Shown here in pieces: positions 19,224-28,434 of a stretch of DNA of 64,000 nucleotides. The position numbers were made by a program, and so were the translations under genes. This DNA comes from a bacterium. GTDB taxonomy: Bacteria; Armatimonadota; Zipacnadia; Zipacnadales; Zipacnadaceae. Each line of letters starts with the position of its first letter. The first letter of the stretch is position 1. The notes beneath the pieces are model-generated. The model was not told where the DNA came from, made no database searches, and saw only the letters and a list, made by a program, of their open reading frames with translations. Where the stretch lies: assembly GCA_030602615.1 (NCBI GenBank), contig JAUVZM010000003.1, positions 37,707 to 101,706 of the forward strand, written 5' to 3'.

Positions 19224-19418
19224 CTATTCGCATCCTGCGGGGGGGCTATCTGATCCACTCATGGTGTCCGCAACGCTGCTGACCTGGGTATCGACAGCGC
19301 TGCCCAGTTGTCCCCAGGTCGTTACACATGCTGCGGCAATCAGCATCAACAGCAACGTATATTCCACAGTGGTCAGCCCCGCCTCGTCAGTCCACAGTTC
19401 CTTGATTCTCTGCAGCAT
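19224..19418 (-). CDS. Flp/Fap-type pilin subunit
   Basis: 64 aa MLQRIKELWTDEAGLTTVEYTLLLMLIAAACVTTWGQLGSAV: short leader, DExGLTTVEY, hydrophobic helix; the longer listed ORF is an upstream extension. Confidence 0.8.
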   Translation of the reverse strand: MLQRIKELWTDEAGLTTVEYTLLLMLIAAACVTTWGQLGSAVDTQVSSVADTMSGSDSPPAGCE

Positions 19419-19682
19419 CTCCTGGCCTGCTCTCGTGATATGCGTCCGGCGGTCCGGCAGAGATGGCTTTGCAAGTGTATAATCGGTCGTTGGGGCAAGG
19501 TTCTTTACAGCCCAGCATCTGGCTTCTCGGGCTTTTCCATCCGCCGCCACCGGCGCGTGACAGCATTTGTGACATAATGTAGAATAAGAAGCGTAGAATG
19601 TGCGGTTTGCTGCTAGCCGGGCCGAATCAGGCAGAGTCTGCTGGAACGTACCAATGGAGTGCGAGGAGGGGGCAAGCAAGTT

Positions 19683-21410
19683 ATGAAGGCAGCCAAACTC
19701 ACTGCCATCTTGTTGGCAGCCGCCATAATGCTGCTGGTGGCAGTGCCGCAACTGCGCGGCACCCTGGACCTTCTGCGGTACAATCCTCTTACCGGACAAG
19801 GCACATGGCTGAAAAAGGCCGAAGTGGAGCGGGTGGTCAAGCAGCACCCACAAGACCCGCGGATGTGGCTGGCTTTCGCCGAGTGCGGCGCCAGCTCACA
19901 GCGGGGGACTGTGTGGGAGCGCACGGGGCCGTGGGACCAGTCCTGGTCGCCCCGGCCGGCGTATGAAAGAGCAATCTCGCTGGCCCCCGACTCCCCAGTC
20001 CCGTATTCGCGATATGCCATATACCTGCTGGCCGACACCGGCGTGCTAACCCGCGAAGAACGTGGTGTTGAGAGGGAAGAAGAGTTCCAGCGAACTGCCA
20101 CCCAGGTTGCCAATCTACGCGAGGCCGAGAGCCTGCTGCAAAAAGCCGGCGCGCTGCAGTCGGACAATGCTGCCTGCGACTATCTGCTCGCCTATATCTA
20201 TCTGGCCCAGCATAAGGACGAACAGGCGTTCGCCGTCTTGCGCCAGGGCATCAGTAAGCCTCGCTGGGACACATACAGCCAGGTCGCAGCCACTGCCGTT
20301 CTCCGTCTGCTGGACGCCACTGGCTCAGCTTCGCCGCTGCTCGAGACCCACGCGTTGAATATAGCAGTGTCCAACGGTATCCACATCACTGCCAAGTTGC
20401 GGAGTTTATCGTGGACACTTAGCGGCATGGGCGAACGCTCGCAAAACAGCGCCCAGCACCAGAAAGCCATTCTGTGTTACGAGGCGGCAGTGCACTTGGG
20501 TTACGTCATGCGCAAAGATGCCTATACCGTGATCGACGGCCTCGTTGCTATCGCGGTAACAGCTATACCTTCAGGACCTTTTCTTTCCGAAGAGGAACGG
20601 CAAAAGATACTGAACGAGACGCAGAAGCAGCAGCAATACTTCGACCGCCAGCAGGACGAGCGCATGAGGCGCATGGAAGAGGCGCGCGTTGCCAACTTCG
20701 CTGCCTACATGCGCACCCACGGCCGGGCCGACCTGGCTGGCTTTTACCAGAAAGAAGTGCAGGCCGCCAACCAGTGGCTAGAGGAATGCCGCGCCGCAGC
20801 GGACACCGAAGTTTCTCCTGCGATCTTCTTGTACGGATGGCCGCGCTACAGCCGTCTCCTATGGCTACAAACCGGGCTGCTGCTGGCTCTATGGCTGTTG
20901 GTAGGACTAATCTCACTTGTCGTGCGATACTGGCGCGAGCCGCGTGCCGGCCTTGCCTGGCCTTGGTGGCAGTGGCTGCTGCTGATCGGCGTTCTGTTGG
21001 TGGGCATACGACTGGTGGCCCCGTGGGCAGAGCTGCATGTGTACTCATACTTCTATGCCCAGCCCTATGCCTATCCTATCTACATGCCGGCGGCAATCTT
21101 CGGCCTGTCATTGACAATTGCGGCCTGGCTGGTCGCGGCATTGGTGGTGACGCTGGTAAAGCGCGCCCGGCAGGTGCCTGCCCAGCGCCTCGGCAAAGCC
21201 CGAACTTATCTAGCGACTCTGCGCATGCTGGTGCCCGTTACCTTCGCAGCGCTCTTCTTGCTGTCCGTCATTTCTCTGTGGCCAGCGTGCCAGAGCATCA
21301 AGCCCTGGCGCGACCAAACCCGCGCCGAGATTCAGCAGGGCGAGGTGCACTATATGGGTATCGGTGCTACCAACCCCACGAAGCACGAGCCACCTGATCC
21401 TGGATATTGA
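19683..21410 (+). CDS. Hypothetical multi-TM protein with TPR-like N-terminal region
   Basis: N-terminal TM, Ala-rich helical repeats, C-terminal TM cluster. Confidence 0.65.
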   Translation: MKAAKLTAILLAAAIMLLVAVPQLRGTLDLLRYNPLTGQGTWLKKAEVERVVKQHPQDPRMWLAFAECGASSQRGTVWERTGPWDQSWSPRPAYERAISLAPDSPVPYSRYAIYLLADTGVLTREERGVEREEEFQRTATQVANLREAESLLQKAGALQSDNAACDYLLAYIYLAQHKDEQAFAVLRQGISKPRWDTYSQVAATAVLRLLDATGSASPLLETHALNIAVSNGIHITAKLRSLSWTLSGMGERSQNSAQHQKAILCYEAAVHLGYVMRKDAYTVIDGLVAIAVTAIPSGPFLSEEERQKILNETQKQQQYFDRQQDERMRRMEEARVANFAAYMRTHGRADLAGFYQKEVQAANQWLEECRAAADTEVSPAIFLYGWPRYSRLLWLQTGLLLALWLLVGLISLVVRYWREPRAGLAWPWWQWLLLIGVLLVGIRLVAPWAELHVYSYFYAQPYAYPIYMPAAIFGLSLTIAAWLVAALVVTLVKRARQVPAQRLGKARTYLATLRMLVPVTFAALFLLSVISLWPACQSIKPWRDQTRAEIQQGEVHYMGIGATNPTKHEPPDPGY

Positions 21411-21433
21411 TCGGCTCCGGGGTGGGCAAGCAC

Positions 21434-23047
21434 TCACAAAGCCGCCGCGTGGCGGCCGGCGTTTGGGTCGCCCGCCGCGTAGATAGTGCCAGTATCCGGG
21501 TCAAGGTAGATCATAACCGGGCTGGCAATGGCCTCGGAGGTGGTCGAAAGACTGTGGCCGCGACTCTCCAGCTCACTACGGACCTCACCGGGAATATCAC
21601 AGTTGACCCGTAAGCTGCCCGGCGCCTTAAAAGCACGATCCCGGTCCGGATCAGAATCAAACGAGTTTTCCATATGATCGGTGTTAAAGCGCGGCTGGGT
21701 CACCGCCTCTGCTGGCATCATACCAAGCTCGATGTGATTAAGCAATACGTTCAGAGTGGTCTGGTCCTGGAGATCGCCGCCGGCCACACTGATAGCCACA
21801 GCCGGCTTGCCGTCTCTGGTGACCAGGGTGGGCGTCAGGGTGATGCAGGGGCGCTTGCCTGGCTGGATGCAGTTGGGATGCCCGGCGGTGGTGTTCAAGC
21901 ATCTGAGCCGATTGCCCTGCACGACTCCGGTCCTTGGGTCGGGCTGATTTTCCGCCAGGTTGCAACTGGGCGTGGCTGCCACCACATTTCCCCAGCGATC
22001 AGCGACCACACAGGTGGTCGTATCAGAAATCGGAGTCCTGACTGGATTCTCGTCGGGCGAGGGCATATCTGCAAGCGCATTCATATCGTAGGGGTCACCG
22101 GGACGGCGCTCCAGCGATGCCTGGCCCATATCCAGCAGTGTACGGCGGATATCGGTATATTCGCCCGAAAGAAGCTCAGCCAGCGGAACACTGGCAAAGT
22201 CCGGGTCGCCGTAGTACCTGTCGCGGTCGGCATACGCCAGCTTCATCGCCTCGGTCAGCAGGTGGATGTAGTCCGGCGAGAGGTGCCCCATCTGTGATAG
22301 ATTGTAGCCCTCGGCAAGTCGCAGAACCTGACAGAGCACCGGCCCCTGGGTCCAGGTGTTGCACTTGTGCACGACATAGCCCCGATAGCTAACTGAGACC
22401 GGGTCCTCGACAGTGGTCGCGTGATGCTCCAGGTCGCGCTTGCGCAAGAACGAACCGACGTTCTGGTACCAGACTACCAGGTCATCGGCTATATCGCCCT
22501 TATAGAAGCGGTCGCGGGCCGCTCGCAGTTTCTCCTCGCGGCTGCCCGGTGTCTCCTGCTCACGCTGGGCCATCTTGCGCAGCGTCGCCGCCAGCTTAGG
22601 ATGCCACCAACTTTCGCCGGCATCCAGCAGAGCCAGCGCTGGCGCCACCACCTCCGCAAAACTCCTGGTCCCGTATAGCTCCAGGACTGTTAGACACAAG
22701 TGGACAGTACCCGGCGTGGGCATGGCTCTATAGCTGCCTTCATCGGGGATCCCGTTGGCGTAGTACCAGTCAATAGCGCTCTGATCCAGCGGCGCCCGCC
22801 CCATGCCACACAGAACTTTTACCTCCTGACGGCTGGCGTCGTAGATGATTAGAGGAATCTCCCCGCCAATAGCACACCAACCATAATCTGTTACCGTCAG
22901 GGCAAACAACGTTGCCGCCGCCGCATCAGCGGCGTTGCCCCCCTGCTCGAGCAGATGGATGCCTGCCGCGACCGCTCCACTTCCTCCGGCAGCTACTGCC
23001 CCTGCTTGGCCTGAGGCTTGCCAGCTTATTGCGTTGTCTTTCATCAA
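21434..23047 (-). CDS. ggt: Gamma-glutamyltranspeptidase family protein
   Basis: AAGGSGAVAAGIHLLEQGGNAADAAAATLFALTV...ISDTTTCVVADRWGNVVAATPS nucleophile Thr region; SVAGGDLQDQ. Confidence 0.9.
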   Translation of the reverse strand: MMKDNAISWQASGQAGAVAAGGSGAVAAGIHLLEQGGNAADAAAATLFALTVTDYGWCAIGGEIPLIIYDASRQEVKVLCGMGRAPLDQSAIDWYYANGIPDEGSYRAMPTPGTVHLCLTVLELYGTRSFAEVVAPALALLDAGESWWHPKLAATLRKMAQREQETPGSREEKLRAARDRFYKGDIADDLVVWYQNVGSFLRKRDLEHHATTVEDPVSVSYRGYVVHKCNTWTQGPVLCQVLRLAEGYNLSQMGHLSPDYIHLLTEAMKLAYADRDRYYGDPDFASVPLAELLSGEYTDIRRTLLDMGQASLERRPGDPYDMNALADMPSPDENPVRTPISDTTTCVVADRWGNVVAATPSCNLAENQPDPRTGVVQGNRLRCLNTTAGHPNCIQPGKRPCITLTPTLVTRDGKPAVAISVAGGDLQDQTTLNVLLNHIELGMMPAEAVTQPRFNTDHMENSFDSDPDRDRAFKAPGSLRVNCDIPGEVRSELESRGHSLSTTSEAIASPVMIYLDPDTGTIYAAGDPNAGRHAAAL

Positions 23048-23176
23048 AACCTCCCAATTATCTTATGCTTAACATACTCTGTCCCTCTACTCCCGTCAAG
23101 CCGATAGTGGCAAACTACCACGCCCCAGGCCGAACTTACCTCCTCGACATTTTCCCGCGTATGTAGTAGCGTACAC

Positions 23177-23202
23177 TACGAGTAGTATTCAAACTACTCG
23201 TA
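23177..23202. promoter_or_regulatory. Perfect palindrome, candidate operator for the mttB-like operon
   Basis: TACGAGTAGT-ATTCAA-ACTACTCGTA, 10-bp perfect arms. Confidence 0.55.
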
Positions 23203-23225
23203 ATCTACAAGAAGAGGAGAGCAGC

Positions 23226-23312
23226 ATGCGTCTGCGATTGTTGTTGCCACAGAGCATATCGGTAGTGGTACAGCTTTGCGGGGTGCGACATTACGATATT
23301 GAGGTGAGATGA
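23226..23312 (+). CDS. Putative 28-aa leader peptide upstream of the mttB-like gene
   Basis: ATG after aagaggagagcagc SD; MRLRLLLPQSISVVVQLCGVRHYDIEVR*; stop 1 nt before the mttB-like ATG (TGAAATG). Confidence 0.4.
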   Translation: MRLRLLLPQSISVVVQLCGVRHYDIEVR

Positions 23313-23313
23313 A

Positions 23314-24801
23314 ATGCTCAGGGGCGTTCTGAAGGTCATAGACAAAGAGCAGATGGACCGGCTTCATGAGGGCATACTTAATGTCCTGGAGAATACCGGG
23401 CTGCGCATTCGCGGCCCGGCGCTGTTAGAGGCGCTGGCTGGTGCCGGATGCAGGGTCGACTTCGAGCAGCAGCGGGCCTGGTTTCGGCCGGATCTGGTGG
23501 AAAAGCAGATTGCAGCTCAGCGTGGCCGCTACAAAATGGTGCGCTCGTCGCTGTGGTATGCCTTCTGTCGTAAAATGCCCGAAGAGGATGTGGCTTGGCC
23601 GGACGAATTCTCTGTAGATTTCGGCTGGGCCACGCCGCAGATCTATGACTATCCGACCGGACAGTATCGCCAGGCTACCCGGCAGGATCAAATCGAGATG
23701 ATCAAGCTCGGCAATGCCCTGGATGAAGTCAAGGCTATCAATGCCCCGTTCATCTGTGGCGATTTCGATCCCAGGATCGAGATCATCGAATCTGCCCGCC
23801 TCCTTCTGTTGAACACCAGCAAACCTGGATGGGTCGGTACAAGCTGTGCCGCGGAAGTCAAGTACCTGGCAGAGCTGGCCGCGCTGGCCACAGACGGCGA
23901 CGAGGAAGTCCTTCGTTCAGCGCCGCCTATCTTTGTGAGTGCCTACTGTACCAGCTCACCGCTGAAAATCGACACCCGCTCCTGCGAAGTCCTTACCGAG
24001 GCGTTGAAGTACAAGTTTCCTGTAAACTTCGCCCCCATGCCCATCTTGGGAGGCACCACGCCCGTCACCCCGGCTGGCAGTGTCATCATTGCCGCGGCGG
24101 AGATTCTGGGTGGCATCACAGCGGCCTCACTGATTGATCCGGACGTATACTACTATGCTAGCAGCATAACTGGCGAGATGGATATGAAGACCACACAGGT
24201 CTGTTATGCGACTCCGGCAGCTATCCTCACCGATGCCGCCTTGCATCAACTATTTCGCTACAAATATGGTCTGGTGTTGAATGTGGAGCCGGGATATGTG
24301 GAAGCCAAATGTCCGGGGCTTCAAGCAGCGTTTATGAAAACCTATCGGCAGATGGCACTTGGGTGCACTACGGCCTCCTCTCTGCCCATCGGCGTACTGG
24401 ACAACGCGGCGGTGTTCTCGCCCACTCAGGCGATGATTGATCTTGACCTAAACAAAGCGATATACAAGTTCGCCCAGGGAATAGAGGTCAACGACGAGAC
24501 GATGTGCCTGGATTTGATTAATGAACTCGAATTCGGCGAGAAGAAAGGCGCATACATCGAAACTGAACATACTTTCAAGCATTTCCGTGATGTGCTGTGG
24601 GATCCCAAGTACTTGGACCGGACATATCGCAAAAAAACTTCTCTGGAGCCAGCCACCCAGGAATCAAAATTACTGGAGAAGGCCGATCAGACCTGGCGGG
24701 AGCTTGTAGCGTCGCAAGAGCCTCCTGAGCTTGCTCCCGAATTCGTAGCCGAGGTAGACCGGATCGTAGCAGCAGCGAGAAAGGAATTGCTCGGGGAATA
24801 G
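23314..24801 (+). CDS. Trimethylamine/glycine-betaine methyltransferase family (MttB superfamily, non-pyrrolysine)
   Basis: MDRLHEGILNVLENTGLRIRGPALLEALAGAGCRVDFEQQRAWFRPDLVEKQI; 495 codons with no internal stop. Confidence 0.9.
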   Translation: MLRGVLKVIDKEQMDRLHEGILNVLENTGLRIRGPALLEALAGAGCRVDFEQQRAWFRPDLVEKQIAAQRGRYKMVRSSLWYAFCRKMPEEDVAWPDEFSVDFGWATPQIYDYPTGQYRQATRQDQIEMIKLGNALDEVKAINAPFICGDFDPRIEIIESARLLLLNTSKPGWVGTSCAAEVKYLAELAALATDGDEEVLRSAPPIFVSAYCTSSPLKIDTRSCEVLTEALKYKFPVNFAPMPILGGTTPVTPAGSVIIAAAEILGGITAASLIDPDVYYYASSITGEMDMKTTQVCYATPAAILTDAALHQLFRYKYGLVLNVEPGYVEAKCPGLQAAFMKTYRQMALGCTTASSLPIGVLDNAAVFSPTQAMIDLDLNKAIYKFAQGIEVNDETMCLDLINELEFGEKKGAYIETEHTFKHFRDVLWDPKYLDRTYRKKTSLEPATQESKLLEKADQTWRELVASQEPPELAPEFVAEVDRIVAAARKELLGE

Positions 24802-24836
24802 CCACATAGCCGAGTATATACGCAAAGAGGATTCAT

Positions 24837-27125
24837 ATGCAAAATAATGTTTATGGTGCCGATTTTCATTCTGTGTCAGACGGTGCGCCTTACTCACCCC
24901 GCCAGTTTGCCGTCAGCCGAGATAGCCAGGGTCACAGATGGGCCGCGTGGCACTCGAACGAGGGCGACCTGGAAGCCATCCGGGTTTACTCCCCCGAAGT
25001 CTGCCCGGAGACGCAGATAATCTCGCCGGTGGGCCTGTGTTTTGAGCCAGCACTAGTAGCTGAGCCTGACGGCGCAATATGGTGCACCTGGTCCCAGCGC
25101 CGCGAAGAGCGGTGGGAGACAGTGGCTCGCCGCTATGACGAAGAATGGTCCCCACCAGTTGTGCTGCCTACTGAGAAGGCCTTTGCTTTCCACGTGGCGG
25201 GCAGTTGCGACAGCCAGGGCCGCCTGTGGCTGGGCCACTGCGCCTGGGACTATGGTGAGCCTCCCCGAGTCGGTGTCCACATCTATGACGGCAGCGAGTG
25301 GTCGGCGCCGATACAATTCCCTGGTGTCGAGGGCTTCCATATGCGTCCCCGCTTAGCTGCTGCGGACGACGGGGCTGTCTGGATTGCTTTCAATGCTTAC
25401 CGGGACGGGGCCTTTCGCGTGATTACGGCCTCTTTTTCGGCGGAGGAGCAGAGTCCTGAATTCACAGCAGTGCCCTGCGATCAGCCCGGAGCTTGGGATC
25501 TGTTTCCCAGCATTTGTGTGGACAGCGGCGGCACTGTTTGGGTGGCGTGGGTCACCTCTGTGGACGTGGTCCGCGCCGGCGTGGTAGGCCGCCAGCACAC
25601 GCTCAACTGCGCCGTGTGGGATGGCGCAAAGTGGGCGCCACCGGCGGGCAGCGACAGCTTTGCCGTCACCCGCCTGGATTGGGGAATGCTGCCGGTCAAT
25701 ACCTACTGGGGCTACGATGGCCTGCGGCGGCGGCCAATGCTGGCCCGCGACCAGCAGGGCATCTGGGTGTTCTGGGAAAGACACCGCGACGAGACCAGTA
25801 TCATCGAAAACGTACACAACGGTCAATTCTGTGGCAAGTATCACGACGGTCACGGCTGGTCCCAAGCTTATCTGGTTCACGACGGCCATTGCTGCTTTAC
25901 TGTAGACAGCAATACCCCCCAGCCGGAAGAGGCCCTGATGTGGGGTTGCAAGACTGGTCCGGGCCAGCTCGGAGTTGACATTGCACTGCTGGAGCGGCCC
26001 CGCGGCGAACTGGAGCTGCTGGAAGAGTATCTCGATGAACTATGGACAGGATGGCAGCCTGTTGACTTGCCGCAGCAGGTAACCGGGCCTTTGCCTACCC
26101 ACAAGATTGAGTGCGGCGGCTGTGAGTATGAACTCATCTGGACTGATTTGCACTATCATTCCTACTATTCCCCTGACGCCGAGGGCGAGCCCCTTGAACT
26201 ACTCTTGTACGCTCGCGACCGTGCCGGCCTGGCTGCCTGCTGCATAATAGACAACGATTACTACTCCGACATAGTTGTGACCCGCAGTGCCCTGGAATAC
26301 ACCTATGCAGTAGCCCAGTGCTTCGATGAGACAGAATTTGTGGCTTTCTGGGGCTATGAGTACACTTACCATCCGCCCAATGAGCCGGAACACCCCAAGA
26401 ATCACCGTGCAGTCGTGTACTATGACCGCGATCAGCCGCTGGCCCGGCGTAGCCATCCTGATGGCGCCACGGCGGACGAATTTATGGCAACAATGGACGG
26501 CAGTGCGTCGTTGTGGCACGCACACCACGAGGAATGGGATCTGTTCGGCCATATCCAGGAGGAGTGTGTCGAGGTGTGCGCCGGATGGTATGACTACATG
26601 CAAACCACCGATGTCACTCAGCGCCACCTGGCGGCCGGCCATCGGTTTGGCTTGACCGGAGCCAGTGACACCCATCGCATCTGCCCGGGCATGGGGGGCG
26701 CACTAACCGGCCTGTACGTCCACGAACGCAGCCGGGAGGGGGTAGTCGCGGCGTTGAAGGCCCGCCGCTGCTACGCCACCACCGGTACACGGCTGCTGAT
26801 GGACTTCCGCATCAATGACCATCTTATGGGCAGTTGCCTGAAGAGCATTGAGGGGCCGCGCCTGCAACTTAGTCTCAGTGGCCGACGGGAGATCGAACTG
26901 GTCACGGTACTGCGCGATGAAGAGGTTATCGCGCAACTGGCGCCCGGCACCCGAAGCTGGCAGTGGAACTGCACTGACGCGGAGGCCGAACCCGGCTGGC
27001 ACTTTTACCGGGTAGAGGTTAAGGAGCGCGGGGAGATTAAGCAATACCCTCATAACATCGCCCAGGCTGCTGGCTTCCGGGCCTACAGTAGCCCCATCTG
27101 GGTGAGAATCCATATAGAGGAATAG
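24837..27125 (+). CDS. CehA/McbA-like PHP-fold metallohydrolase with N-terminal beta-propeller-like repeats
   Basis: N-terminal repeats (WAAWHSN, WCTWSQR, WLGHCAWD, WIAFNAY, WVAWVTS); C-terminal ELIWTDLHYHSYYSPDAEGEPLELLLYARDRAGLAACCIIDNDYY and ATTGTRLLMDFRIN. Confidence 0.85.
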   Translation: MQNNVYGADFHSVSDGAPYSPRQFAVSRDSQGHRWAAWHSNEGDLEAIRVYSPEVCPETQIISPVGLCFEPALVAEPDGAIWCTWSQRREERWETVARRYDEEWSPPVVLPTEKAFAFHVAGSCDSQGRLWLGHCAWDYGEPPRVGVHIYDGSEWSAPIQFPGVEGFHMRPRLAAADDGAVWIAFNAYRDGAFRVITASFSAEEQSPEFTAVPCDQPGAWDLFPSICVDSGGTVWVAWVTSVDVVRAGVVGRQHTLNCAVWDGAKWAPPAGSDSFAVTRLDWGMLPVNTYWGYDGLRRRPMLARDQQGIWVFWERHRDETSIIENVHNGQFCGKYHDGHGWSQAYLVHDGHCCFTVDSNTPQPEEALMWGCKTGPGQLGVDIALLERPRGELELLEEYLDELWTGWQPVDLPQQVTGPLPTHKIECGGCEYELIWTDLHYHSYYSPDAEGEPLELLLYARDRAGLAACCIIDNDYYSDIVVTRSALEYTYAVAQCFDETEFVAFWGYEYTYHPPNEPEHPKNHRAVVYYDRDQPLARRSHPDGATADEFMATMDGSASLWHAHHEEWDLFGHIQEECVEVCAGWYDYMQTTDVTQRHLAAGHRFGLTGASDTHRICPGMGGALTGLYVHERSREGVVAALKARRCYATTGTRLLMDFRINDHLMGSCLKSIEGPRLQLSLSGRREIELVTVLRDEEVIAQLAPGTRSWQWNCTDAEAEPGWHFYRVEVKERGEIKQYPHNIAQAAGFRAYSSPIWVRIHIEE

Positions 27126-27217
27126 TAGCACCGTGCAGGGAAATCCACGCGCAGCAGGAAGCTATATGTGCAGCAAGATATTCTCAGCACACAGCCAATA
27201 GAAAGGATGGCGAGCAA

Positions 27218-28273
27218 ATGAACGAGACAGTTCGAGTTGCTTTTGTGGGGGCTGGTCGGCATGCTACGGGGAGCTTATATCCGCAGTTGCACCATGTACC
27301 CGATCTCGACCTGGTCGCGGTCTGCGACTTGGCTCGGGAAAAGGCGGAGCACAACGCCCGGTGGTTCGGCGCTCGCGCGGTATACACTGATGTCGAGCAG
27401 ATGCTGGCTAATGAACAGCTCGATGGTGTATATATCTGCGGGCTGCCCGATATGATGGATGAGGTGGGTCTGCAAGCACTTGAGGCCGGTCTGCCGATCT
27501 TTGTGGAGAAGCCGTCAGCCGTTGACGTGCCCAAGGCCCGAGAATTGGCCCAGGCCGCCGATGACCGGGGGCTGTGGGGAATGGTTGCCTTTATGAAGCG
27601 CTTCGCCCCAGCCTACGTGACGGCGCGCGATATAGTTGGCGGAGCCGATTTCAACAGCCTGCAGATGCTGGAGGTGGCCTTTACCCAGGGGCCCTATCCC
27701 CAATGGGCGGGTATAGACGATACTATGCTGGCGATGCTTACGGGACAGAACTGTCACATTTTCGACCTGGTCCGCTTCTTTGGGGGTGACGTTGAGTGGG
27801 TGCAGGTGACCAAGCGCTGGCTCAATGCTGACCGAATGGGTCTGTTTGTCAGTTGCCAGTTCGCCAGCGGCGCCATTGGCGTGATGAACCTCAATACGCT
27901 GGAAGGCTGGGAGGGCAACCCGTGGCAGGATATCCGTGAATCGCTGCGCTGTGTGGGGATAGGCGAGTCGGTGACGGTCGATGAGATGCTGTACATTACT
28001 CACCACCGCCCGGGCCAGCCCTGGTGTGGCATGGAGAACAAGCCCTTCGGCCACGCCCTTGGGCGGCTGCAGCCTGCCTGGGTTGCTTTGGTGGCTGATG
28101 ACCTGTGCGGTTACCGTGGCGAGGTCGCCTACTTTGCCCAGTGTCTGCGGGAGGATCGTCCCCCGGAGCAGGGCGCGGATCTGTGGGATGGCGCTAAGTC
28201 CCTGGAGCTTACTGAGGCGATTTATGAAAGTGCCAGCTCGGACGGGGCGCGCGTGGCAGTTCCCGTGCGGTAG
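27218..28273 (+). CDS. Gfo/Idh/MocA family oxidoreductase
   Basis: VRVAFVGAGRHATGSLYPQLHHVPDLDLVAVCDLAREKAEHNARWFGA...PIFVEKPSAVDV. Confidence 0.93.
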   Translation: MNETVRVAFVGAGRHATGSLYPQLHHVPDLDLVAVCDLAREKAEHNARWFGARAVYTDVEQMLANEQLDGVYICGLPDMMDEVGLQALEAGLPIFVEKPSAVDVPKARELAQAADDRGLWGMVAFMKRFAPAYVTARDIVGGADFNSLQMLEVAFTQGPYPQWAGIDDTMLAMLTGQNCHIFDLVRFFGGDVEWVQVTKRWLNADRMGLFVSCQFASGAIGVMNLNTLEGWEGNPWQDIRESLRCVGIGESVTVDEMLYITHHRPGQPWCGMENKPFGHALGRLQPAWVALVADDLCGYRGEVAYFAQCLREDRPPEQGADLWDGAKSLELTEAIYESASSDGARVAVPVR

Positions 28274-28434
28274 GTGACGGGTGGGAGGTTGGAGGAGGGA
28301 GGTGGGAAGGGTATAGCCTACGCGAATCTTAAGCGACAAGGTGAGTAGTTACCCAAGCTCTATAGGAGGACGATATAACCATAAGCAAGCTTGAGCATAG
28401 AGTTATCTATAACCAGGATGACAGTGCACTCTTC

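Noticed and set aside
23314-24801. Possible pyrrolysine-containing MttB
   Set aside because: The 495-codon frame has no internal TAG and no pyl genes or tRNA-Pyl were seen; treated as non-Pyl MttB family
25353-25889. 178-aa minus-strand ORF and several others over 24.9-27.1 kb
   Set aside because: Antisense to the propeller/PHP gene
28381-28434. Alternative genetic code or true internal initiation at ATA
   Set aside because: Not claimed as fact; a single unusual start context is better treated as a mutation or annotation question (kept as a finding)
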